29,560 nt of DNA from Methanobacteriota archaeon. GTDB lineage: Archaea > Methanobacteriota > Methanobacteria > Methanobacteriales > Methanobacteriaceae. The stretch's first letter is position 1, and each line of letters opens with the position of its first letter. Location of the stretch: assembly GCA_023430285.1 (NCBI GenBank), contig JAEZAV010000011.1, positions 1 to 29,560 of the forward strand. Direction: 5' to 3'. Below the pieces are notes generated by a model, which was not told where the DNA came from, made no database searches, and saw only the letters and a program-made list of their open reading frames with translations. A program made the translations under genes and the position numbers. Shown piece after piece: positions 7,967-14,397 of the stretch.

Positions 7967-9232
7967 ATGAATAATGAAGAATATGCTCTTAAAATTAAAG
8001 AAATTACTAAAGAGCACCATAACTGGATGGAAAATAGTATCAATCTAATAGCAAGTGAAAACATTACAAGTACAAGTGTTAGAGAAGCACTTGCCTCTGA
8101 TCTATCACACAGATACGCTGAAGGCCTATCAGGGTGTAGACTCTACGAAGGTTGTAAATACGTTGATGAAATAGAAGATATTACCGTAGATCTTTCAAAA
8201 AAGATTTTTAAAGCAGAACATGCTAATGTTCAGCCAATATCTGGTGTGACTGCCAACATGGCATCGTTCTTTGCGCTTGCAAAACACGGCGACCCTATGA
8301 TGGCCCTAGAAGTACCTGTAGGAGGGCATATAAGTCATGCATCGGTTAGTGCTGCAGGAATTAGGGGCCTTAAAGTATCTCCACATCCCTTTGATGAAGC
8401 TAAGATGAATATAGATGCCGATGCAATGAAAAAAGACATCCTAGAAAAAAAACCTAAAATAGTTCTTCTGGGAGGAAGTCTTTTCCTGTTCCCACATCCA
8501 GTGGAAGAAGCCAGAGAAGCTGCCGATGAAGTCGGTGCTAAGGTAATGTACGATGGAGCCCATGTACTGGGTTTAATTGCTGGAGGATGCTTCCAGGATC
8601 CACTCAAAGAAGGAGCTGACCTCCTTGTTGGAAGTACACATAAAACATTCCCAGGACCACAAGGTGGAATAATTCTCTGTAAAGAAGATATTGCACATAA
8701 AATTGATGATGCTGTGTTTCCAGGAGTCGTGAGTAACCATCATCTCCATCACCTAGCAGCACTAGGTATTGCTACAGCGGAAATGCTAGAATTTGGTAGT
8801 GCCTACTCCAAACAGATCATTAAAAATGCTAAAGCCCTTGCTCAGGAACTGTACGAACTTGGATTCAACGTACTATGCGAAGATCAAGGATTCACTGAAT
8901 CACATCAGCTTGCAATGGATGTATCAAACATTGGCAGAGCAGCTAAATTGGCTAAGGACCTCGAAGCAAACAACGTGATATTAAACAAGAACCTTTTCCC
9001 ATGGGATGATGTCAATCGTTCTGATGATCCATCAGGTATACGTATTGGTACACAAGAAATAACCAGACGAGGGTTAAAAGAAGATGAGATGGCTGAAATA
9101 GCTCAGTTCATCAAAAAGGTTACTGTTGACGGGAAAAATGTTGAACAAGAGGTTACTGAATTTATAAACCAGTACACCACCGTAAAATATGCATTTAAAG
9201 AAGATGAAGCCTACAACTATGTAGACTTCTGA
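7967..9232 (+). CDS. glyA: Serine hydroxymethyltransferase
   Basis: PLP-dependent enzyme interconverting serine and glycine with transfer of the hydroxymethyl group to a pterin; in hydrogenotrophic methanogens the pterin is tetrahydromethanopterin rather than folate. The 421 residues are typical. The N-terminal NLIASEN motif is at 26-32, the PLP-stacking/aspartate segment YDGAHV at 195-200 (D196, H199), and the Schiff-base lysine K226 lies in GSTHKTFPGPQGG. The RVGT-like GIRIGTQEITRRG motif lies toward the C-terminus. The start ATG follows a strong GGAGG. The next gene begins 37 bases downstream on the same strand and encodes a flavoprotein of the dihydromethanopterin reductase type, so the two are probably cotranscribed despite a T8 run between them. 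Confidence 0.97.
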   Translation: MNNEEYALKIKEITKEHHNWMENSINLIASENITSTSVREALASDLSHRYAEGLSGCRLYEGCKYVDEIEDITVDLSKKIFKAEHANVQPISGVTANMASFFALAKHGDPMMALEVPVGGHISHASVSAAGIRGLKVSPHPFDEAKMNIDADAMKKDILEKKPKIVLLGGSLFLFPHPVEEAREAADEVGAKVMYDGAHVLGLIAGGCFQDPLKEGADLLVGSTHKTFPGPQGGIILCKEDIAHKIDDAVFPGVVSNHHLHHLAALGIATAEMLEFGSAYSKQIIKNAKALAQELYELGFNVLCEDQGFTESHQLAMDVSNIGRAAKLAKDLEANNVILNKNLFPWDDVNRSDDPSGIRIGTQEITRRGLKEDEMAEIAQFIKKVTVDGKNVEQEVTEFINQYTTVKYAFKEDEAYNYVDF

Positions 9233-9269
9233 TTCAAATTTTTTTTAACTATTTTTAGAGGGTAATATT

Positions 9270-9962
9270 ATGAGGATAGCTTGGGGATTTACTGGTGCAG
9301 GTCATCTGCTTCAAGAAAGTGTCGATGCTCTGGTTAAACTTTCAAAGGATCATGAAGTTACTGTCATGACTTCGGGTGCAGGCGAAGAAGTTCTTAAAAT
9401 GTACGGACTTTTTGAAACTGTTAAAAATTTAACGGGAGGAAAGTACAGGGAACTTGTGTTGGAATCTGATCAGAGGGACAGTTACCCAATGACAGGGAGA
9501 TTTTCCCTCGCAACCTATGATTTGCTTATTGTTTCTCCTGCAACTTCAAACACCATTGCAAAAATTGTGAATGGTATTGCAGATAGTTTAATTACAAATG
9601 CAGTAGCTCAAGCAGGTAAAGGTAAAGTTAAAACCTACATAGTGCCTGTTGATCTTGAATCTGGCGATGTTGAAACTGTTTTACCTTCAAAGCTCGAACT
9701 TGAATCTTGCAAAAATTGTGAATCTTGTCAAGCTGCTGCAGCATGTCCCCATGATGCCATAACTCCTGCTGTCGAGATTAACTTGCTTAAATGCGAAGGC
9801 TGTGGCACCTGTCAAACAGCATGTCCATTCAATGCAGTGACAGGCGGTAAAATTATCACCATTCATATGCGGGAAATAGACGTTAATAATACTTCCAAAT
9901 TGAATGATATTGAAGGAATTAATATTTTAGACCATCCTAAAAAGTTAAATAACGTTTTATAA
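9270..9962 (+). CDS. dmrX: Iron-sulfur flavoprotein, MJ0208 / dihydromethanopterin reductase (acceptor) type
   Basis: Fusion of an N-terminal FMN-binding flavoprotein domain (about 1-140; GFTGAGH near 6-12, SPATSNT at 89-95, as in the PPC decarboxylase-like flavoprotein fold) to a C-terminal two-cluster ferredoxin domain. Cluster motif one is C147-x2-C150-x2-C153-x5-C159, with longer spacing before the last cysteine than the standard x3; motif two is C175-x2-C178-x2-C181-x3-C185. Homologues are named archaeoflavoprotein MJ0208 family, and one from Methanosarcina mazei was characterised as DmrX, which reduces dihydromethanopterin to tetrahydromethanopterin. Close spacing to glyA, a pterin-dependent enzyme, supports that role. 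The symbol is by family resemblance; another flavin oxidoreductase activity remains possible. Ribosome binding site: GAGGGT. Confidence 0.75.
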   Translation: MRIAWGFTGAGHLLQESVDALVKLSKDHEVTVMTSGAGEEVLKMYGLFETVKNLTGGKYRELVLESDQRDSYPMTGRFSLATYDLLIVSPATSNTIAKIVNGIADSLITNAVAQAGKGKVKTYIVPVDLESGDVETVLPSKLELESCKNCESCQAAAACPHDAITPAVEINLLKCEGCGTCQTACPFNAVTGGKIITIHMREIDVNNTSKLNDIEGINILDHPKKLNNVL

Positions 9963-9983
9963 GTCTGAAATTTTCATTTTAAC

Positions 9984-9996
9984 TATTTTTTTTAGT
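9984..9996 (+). terminator. Oligo-T run after the flavoprotein gene
   Basis: T8 at 9986-9993, about 25 bases past the stop codon, is a probable archaeal terminator for the glyA-flavoprotein unit. Confidence 0.4.
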
Positions 9997-10112
9997 GTTT
10001 CCACAAATCATACTCATTTCTTTTTGTTGATAGGAATTTCATGTCAAATTATTAATGAAAGCTTCACCAAATATATTGATAACATACATTTGTTGTTTGC
10101 TGAGGTGATCCA

Positions 10113-10499
10113 ATGACAGAAGGGAAAAGAATAGATTTTTTGGTGAAAGAACTTCAAAATGATGATTGGGCTGTACGAGAAGATGCTGCGGAACTTCTTG
10201 CCGAAATAGGAGATCCAAGGGCAGTTGATCCTCTGATCAAGACTTTGAAAGATGATGATTGGCACGTAAGAGAGGCTGCAGCCCTTTCTTTAGCAGTGTT
10301 TGCCGAGCCAAAATCATTAGATCCCCTCACAGAACTCATGAAAGATGAGAAGGCCAGTGTTCGCTACGCTGCAGCCATAGGACTGTCTTCCATTGCAGAT
10401 CCCAAGTCTTGTGAAGTTCTTAAAAAAGCTTTAGACGATGAAAGTCCAGTTGTTCAAAGAGTTGCAAAGGTTGGTATTGAGGCCATAAAAAGAAAATGA
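10113..10499 (+). CDS. Small HEAT-repeat (PBS lyase-type) protein
   Basis: Soluble helical-repeat protein of 128 residues made almost entirely of four HEAT/PBS-lyase repeats of about 31 residues. Each repeat has the pattern L-x3-L-x-D-D-x2-x-V-R-x2-A-A-x2-L (for example DDWAVREDAAELL near 15-27, DDWHVREAAALSL near 46-58, and ASVRYAAAIGL). Such proteins usually act as protein-interaction scaffolds; in methanogens and cyanobacteria some relatives assist cofactor-enzyme assembly, but nothing here fixes the partner. The start ATG follows GAGGTGAT. It is convergent with the minus-strand membrane protein gene just downstream, with 18 bases between the stop codons, so it is likely monocistronic. Confidence 0.85.
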   Translation: MTEGKRIDFLVKELQNDDWAVREDAAELLAEIGDPRAVDPLIKTLKDDDWHVREAAALSLAVFAEPKSLDPLTELMKDEKASVRYAAAIGLSSIADPKSCEVLKKALDDESPVVQRVAKVGIEAIKRK

Positions 10500-10517
10500 A
10501 AATTTAATTATCACTCA

Positions 10518-10841
10518 TCAGTATTTAACGCTGTAACTAATGTACATGAAAAGAACACCCAATATAATCCATATTATGGAGTTTAAAGTTGTTAGTTCCA
10601 GCTGGGGATATAAAAATCCCAATATTCCAGATACAAATAGGAATATTCCTGCAGCGTAGAGGACGATCTTTCTTAATTTAGTTCCGTGAGCCAATCCTAA
10701 GAAAACAGCTCCTAAAACTGCCCATACAACGGATGTGAAAAGTGATAAACCTAAATTAGGTAGTAATATACCTATTATTCCAGATATAAGTAAAAATATA
10801 CCTGCAATGTATATCACGAACTGTCTATTTTGTGGTTTCAT
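10518..10841 (-). CDS. Small membrane protein with an internal tandem duplication
   Basis: Hydrophobic protein of 107 residues with four predicted transmembrane helices. It is built from two copies of a roughly 50-residue unit: residues 8-52 (YIAGIFLLISGIIGILLPN, then SVVWAVLGAVFLGLA) and 57-103 (YAAGIFLFVSGILGFLYPQ, then SIIWIILGVLFMYIS). Each unit is a two-helix hairpin with a conserved proline at the turn. I do not recognise a named family. The start ATG follows an AGGA about five bases upstream. It lies 42 bases downstream of the metallophosphoesterase gene on the same strand and may be the last gene of that operon. Confidence 0.75.
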   Translation of the reverse strand: MKPQNRQFVIYIAGIFLLISGIIGILLPNLGLSLFTSVVWAVLGAVFLGLAHGTKLRKIVLYAAGIFLFVSGILGFLYPQLELTTLNSIIWIILGVLFMYISYSVKY

Positions 10842-10883
10842 AAAAATCCTATCACTTCAATGTATTTAAATTTTCTTGTTGGC

Positions 10884-11795
10884 TCATTTTATTTTCTGAG
10901 TTGAACTTTGAAGGTTCAGTATTGTTATTTCAGGTGGGCAGTTAATGCGTATCCAAAATACGTTGGTACCCAATCCCCTATTGGTGTATTGCACCATGTC
11001 ACCAACATCGTACTTTCCTAAGGGATATTTTTTGAATTCTGACCCTCTAAATGGTGTTCCCACTCCCGGTATGATCATCTGGCCACCATGAGAATGTCCC
11101 GATAATTGCAGACTGAATCTACCTGTTGCGGCACTAACATCAGCAAAATCTGGTTCGTGGGCCAGTAGGATGGCAGGCCCAGATTCTGGTAACTTGTTTA
11201 AAACTGCATTTAAATCGTGCTTGTCAAGGGTGACACTATCAATGCCTGCAATGTTAAGCTGAGCATCTCCTCGTTTGATGGTATAAACATCATTTTCAAG
11301 TTCAATTATGCCTGTTTCTTTCATTACCTTCCTTATTTCATCGGCCCCAATCCAATGATCATGATTTCCAAGCACTGCCAACGTTGCATCATTGGGTTTA
11401 AGATTTTTAAGGTATCTTAACATATCAAGTATTGGTTCGTTGACTACGTAGGATACAGAATCTCCGGTTATTGCCACAATATCTGGCTTTTGTTTATTTA
11501 CCAGATTCACAACACCTTCAATCCTTTTGGCTGATATCCACTGGCCCAGATGTATGTCGCTAATGTGTGCAATTTTGTAGTTGTTGAATTCAGGATCAAG
11601 ACCATTTACATCCACAGTGACTGGTACAATTTCAAAATCCCTTGCATCAAATTCATGGACTCCAAGCTTGTCCCTAACACCGGACATGGCAGTTTGCATC
11701 TTTTGTCTTAAATAAAGTGCCCTAATATGGGGATTTGTTTCTTTCATGGCATCCTCATCATAGTTCCTGTTATTTTTGAATTTTCTGATGATCAA
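10884..11795 (-). CDS. Metallophosphoesterase, YkuE/YaeI-like
   Basis: Calcineurin-like two-metal phosphohydrolase. All family motifs are present: DIH (D80, H82), GD (G111-D112), GNHD (143-146), H213 in LAHEPD, and GHSHGG (233-238). Homologues of this subclass act on phospholipid or cyclic nucleotide-type substrates, usually at the membrane with a signal peptide; none is visible here, where the N-terminus is strongly charged, so a cytoplasmic enzyme is inferred. The TTG at 11795 overlaps the upstream stop codon by four bases and suggests coupling; an ATG at 11747 preceded by GAGGAT is a good alternative start, 16 residues shorter. Last or second-last gene of the DUF192-containing operon. Confidence 0.88.
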   Translation of the reverse strand: MIIRKFKNNRNYDEDAMKETNPHIRALYLRQKMQTAMSGVRDKLGVHEFDARDFEIVPVTVDVNGLDPEFNNYKIAHISDIHLGQWISAKRIEGVVNLVNKQKPDIVAITGDSVSYVVNEPILDMLRYLKNLKPNDATLAVLGNHDHWIGADEIRKVMKETGIIELENDVYTIKRGDAQLNIAGIDSVTLDKHDLNAVLNKLPESGPAILLAHEPDFADVSAATGRFSLQLSGHSHGGQMIIPGVGTPFRGSEFKKYPLGKYDVGDMVQYTNRGLGTNVFWIRINCPPEITILNLQSSTQKIK

Positions 11796-12157
11796 TCCTC
11801 TAACAAACTCGTAAGGTAAACTGTCATCTCTATTTCTTCCCTTGCAACAAAGTCATCACTTCTAAATTTAGCTGCTTCACTTCCGAAGGGAAAATATTTC
11901 TTTTCAAAATGAGTTGTTATGAATAGTTGACCATCTTTTATTTCAACGGTTCCCTCAACCTTAGATTCGAGTTTTTTCTGTTCTTCCTCATTCAATCCCT
12001 TGACCCGGTACACAACGTAGTAATCACCAGCATCGTTTCCAAAATCATATACTTCGACCAGCATTTGATCCTCCAATAATCTAATATTTTTTTTTTGAAA
12101 AGTAAATTGACTTGGTTTATACTTTGTTTTTTCTCGTTGTAATTTTTTTATACGCAT
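11792..12157 (-). CDS. Uncharacterised 121-residue protein
   Basis: I do not recognise a family with confidence. The protein is soluble, with a basic first 20 residues (KKLQREKTKYK), no cysteines, a beta-rich middle (MLVEVYDFGNDAGDYYVVYRV) and a charged helix (NEEEQKKLESKVEG). Its start overlaps the upstream DUF192 gene by ten bases and its stop overlaps the metallophosphoesterase start by four, so the three are almost certainly cotranscribed and translationally coupled. This tight packing, rather than any motif, is the reason to accept it as a real gene. Confidence 0.7.
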   Translation of the reverse strand: MRIKKLQREKTKYKPSQFTFQKKNIRLLEDQMLVEVYDFGNDAGDYYVVYRVKGLNEEEQKKLESKVEGTVEIKDGQLFITTHFEKKYFPFGSEAAKFRSDDFVAREEIEMTVYLTSLLED

Positions 12158-12519
12158 TCGAGTGTGAAGTCCAGATCATCTCCTAATTCCAAATTAAATT
12201 TTTTTATGGATCCCTTTTCGAGTTCTATGACGTATTTTGCTGGAGCTCTGGGTGTGTAGGTTTTCCAAGGATCGACAGTAACCATGTCAACTATTTTCCT
12301 ATCAGAATCTGCGAACACAATGTCAAGTGGAAAACGCATGAAAAACATGTGGATGGCAGAACCATGTCTACTCCGGCTTTGGGGAAGTTTGAGGAGCATC
12401 CCATTGCCTACTTTCTTTCTCAACATTAATCCCATAAATCTGGAAAAGAAACTGTCAGCTACCTCTACTTTTCCAATTTTAGTTCCCTTAGTTAGGTTTA
12501 CCATTAAAATTTCTTTCAA
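12148..12519 (-). CDS. DUF192 family protein
   Basis: Small single-domain protein of 123 residues matching DUF192, widespread in bacteria and archaea and of unknown biochemical function. Family hallmarks are visible: an F-x2-R-x-M-G-L-M segment near 24-33, the HMFFMRFPLDIVFAD segment near 57-71, and a late glycine-rich turn (ELEKGSIKK). Bacterial members often carry a signal peptide; none is present here. Translation most likely begins at the TTG at 12519, which has AGGGG about seven bases upstream; an internal ATG five codons later lacks a ribosome binding site. First gene of a three-gene overlapping operon with the 121-residue protein and the metallophosphoesterase. Confidence 0.82.
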   Translation of the reverse strand: MKEILMVNLTKGTKIGKVEVADSFFSRFMGLMLRKKVGNGMLLKLPQSRSRHGSAIHMFFMRFPLDIVFADSDRKIVDMVTVDPWKTYTPRAPAKYVIELEKGSIKKFNLELGDDLDFTLECV

Positions 12520-12907
12520 TTTCTTGCCCCTGTAGTTGTGTTTAAATTATGGATCTCGATAACATTTTTTTTGAGAAATATCCAAATTCACCTATTTGTT
12601 TTAATGGTTAATTTGTTGCCCATTATTTTATAAATTTAGGTCTTATTCCTCCAATTTTTTTATCAAAATGGTAGGATCCCATGTTTTCAGAATTTGTATC
12701 CACTGGGTTGGTAAAGTATCTGCCATCAGTTGTTTATTTTTAGATGGATCATTTTTTATATCAGTTGCTTCAAATGGCATACATTAAACACCATCCTCTT
12801 GGAAATGTTTATTATTTTATCGATGCCCCCGATAAAAGTGTACGTTGTTATTGGCGTATCCAATGGGGATAATTTTAAAACTGTTAATATTATAATGGAG
12901 GCCGTTT
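12520..12907. other. 388-base divergent intergenic region between the DUF192 operon and mat
   Basis: Divergent promoter region with no convincing gene; a 73-codon frame from 12730 runs into mat and lacks support. It holds a perfect 8-base hairpin (12815-12837, listed separately), a shorter hairpin ATTGG/CCAAT at 12850-12864, a TATA-like TTTTAAAA at 12873-12880, and the GGAGG ribosome binding site of mat at 12897-12901. No known riboswitch class was recognised. Confidence 0.6.
12815..12837 (+). promoter_or_regulatory. Perfect inverted repeat upstream of mat
   Basis: TTTTATCG (12815-12822) and CGATAAAA (12830-12837) form a perfect eight-base inverted repeat around a seven-base C-rich loop. It sits 71 bases before the mat start and just downstream of a TATA-like TTTATTATTT, where a repressor operator would act; a leader hairpin is the alternative. 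The repeat is directly seen, its function inferred. Confidence 0.4.
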
Positions 12908-14113
12908 ATGAGGAATATTATTATAAAAGAGCTTATTCAAAAGCCAATTGAAGAACAGGAAGTAGAAATTGTTGAAAGAAAGGGTATAGGTCATCCTGAC
13001 AGTATAAGTGATGGAATTGCTGAATCTGTGAGTAGGGCACTCTGCCATGCTTACCTTGAAAATTTTGATGGAATATTACACCACAACACTGACGAAGTTC
13101 AAATTACAGCAGGAGAATCTGATCCACATTTTGGTGGCGGGGAAATAATAAAACCTATTGATATCCTTTTAACAGGTCGAGGAGTCTCAGAATTTGAGGG
13201 AAAAAAGATCGGTATTGATAGGATAGCAATCATGGCTGCCAAGAACTACCTGAAAGAAAACATAATAAATTTAGATGTTGAAAGTTCAGCAGTTGTTGAA
13301 TGTAAAATTGGACATGGATCAGGAGACCTTGTGGATGTTTTCGGTAGGGATGGAATGCCTTCCTCAAACGATACTTCATTCGGTGTGGGTTTTGCACCAT
13401 TCTCTGAAACAGAGAAAATTGTGATGGAAGTGGAAGAACTTCTAAACTCCAAGGACTTTAAAAAGAAGTATCCACAAGTCGGTGAAGATATCAAGGTCAT
13501 GGGTCTGCGTGAAAACAACAAAATAACTCTAACAACTGCAGTTGCAATGGTTTCCAAATACGTCGACGGAAGAGACACCTACATAAATGTTAAAGAAGAG
13601 TTAAACGATATAATTACTGATCTTGCTCAAAATAAAACTGAAAGAGAAGTTGAAACGTTTATTAACACAGGTGACGATGATAACAGCAACACTGAAAAGG
13701 GTTACTACTTGACTGTTACTGGAACCTCTGCAGAAATGGGTGACGATGGATCAGTGGGTAGAGGAAACCGTGCTAACGGACTCATAACACCTAACAGGCC
13801 AATGTCAATGGAAGCTACTTCCGGTAAGAACCCTATTAACCATGTTGGTAAAATTTACAATTTATTATCCAACAAGATGGCCGATCAGATCACCAGTGAA
13901 ATTGATGGTATCCAACAGATACACATCATGATCTTAAGCCAAATAGGAAAGCCAATTGACCATCCAAAAGCTGCGAGTGCACAGATCATTGTGGAAGATG
14001 GCTACTCAATTTCATCAGTACACAAAGATGTTCAAGGAGTAATGGATAACTGGCTTGAAGATATTGGTAAAATAACGGAAATGATGGTTAAAGGAGAAAT
14101 AAGAACTTTCTAA
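12908..14113 (+). CDS. mat: S-adenosylmethionine synthetase, archaeal type
   Basis: Methionine adenosyltransferase forming S-adenosylmethionine from methionine and ATP; the product feeds the many methyl transfers and radical reactions of methanogen cofactor synthesis. The 401 residues are the standard length for the archaeal class, which differs strongly from the bacterial MetK. Diagnostic segments are ERKGIGHPDSISDG near the N-terminus, GGGEIIKPIDILLTGRG near 75-92, TGTSAEMGDDGSVGRGNR at about 273-290 and PMSMEATSGKNPINHVGK at about 298-315. The start ATG follows GGAGG at 12897-12901. The gene has its own promoter region and a strong terminator, so it is probably monocistronic and may be controlled through the upstream inverted repeat. 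Confidence 0.97.
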   Translation: MRNIIIKELIQKPIEEQEVEIVERKGIGHPDSISDGIAESVSRALCHAYLENFDGILHHNTDEVQITAGESDPHFGGGEIIKPIDILLTGRGVSEFEGKKIGIDRIAIMAAKNYLKENIINLDVESSAVVECKIGHGSGDLVDVFGRDGMPSSNDTSFGVGFAPFSETEKIVMEVEELLNSKDFKKKYPQVGEDIKVMGLRENNKITLTTAVAMVSKYVDGRDTYINVKEELNDIITDLAQNKTEREVETFINTGDDDNSNTEKGYYLTVTGTSAEMGDDGSVGRGNRANGLITPNRPMSMEATSGKNPINHVGKIYNLLSNKMADQITSEIDGIQQIHIMILSQIGKPIDHPKAASAQIIVEDGYSISSVHKDVQGVMDNWLEDIGKITEMMVKGEIRTF

Positions 14114-14134
14114 ACCATTATTTTTTTAGAATAC

Positions 14135-14168
14135 GATTTTAAGTTTTTCACTTAAAATCTATTTTTCC
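14135..14168 (+). terminator. Strong hairpin terminator after mat
   Basis: GATTTTAAGT (14135-14144) and ACTTAAAATC (14150-14159) form a perfect ten-base stem with a five-base loop, followed by TATTTTT. A T7 run also lies directly after the mat stop at 14121-14127. Among the clearest intrinsic-type terminators in the window. Confidence 0.7.
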
Positions 14169-14330
14169 ATAGCCCATCTTAGTTAATTGTTTTCTCAACA
14201 TGTTTGATGCTGATTAAAGGGCTTGGACTATTTTATGCTTTTTTATCCTCGCATGGATTTGTTTAGAATTCTAATATATTTTTTTGTCAGCCATTCCAAA
14301 AATTTTAGCATTGCTTGATTTATTAAACTA

Positions 14331-14394
14331 TTTTATATTACAATGCACAAACTTAGATGTAAATCCTAATTACTAAATTATAAAGGGGAGAATT
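14331..14394 (+). promoter_or_regulatory. ileS promoter and ribosome binding site
   Basis: A TATA-like TTTTATAT lies at 14331-14338, placing the predicted transcription start near 14361 and giving a leader of about 37 bases. AAGGGGAG ends about eight bases before the ATG at 14398. The 160 bases upstream, back to the mat terminator, hold nothing else recognisable. Confidence 0.45.
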
Positions 14395-14397
14395 ATA

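Noticed and set aside
12520..12907. SAM riboswitch upstream of mat
   Set aside because: The known SAM riboswitch folds need longer multi-helix junctions that I could not build here; only simple hairpins are visible.
12730..12951. 73-codon plus-strand frame upstream of and overlapping mat
   Set aside because: No ribosome binding site, overlap with mat in another frame, and it crosses the perfect inverted repeat and the promoter.
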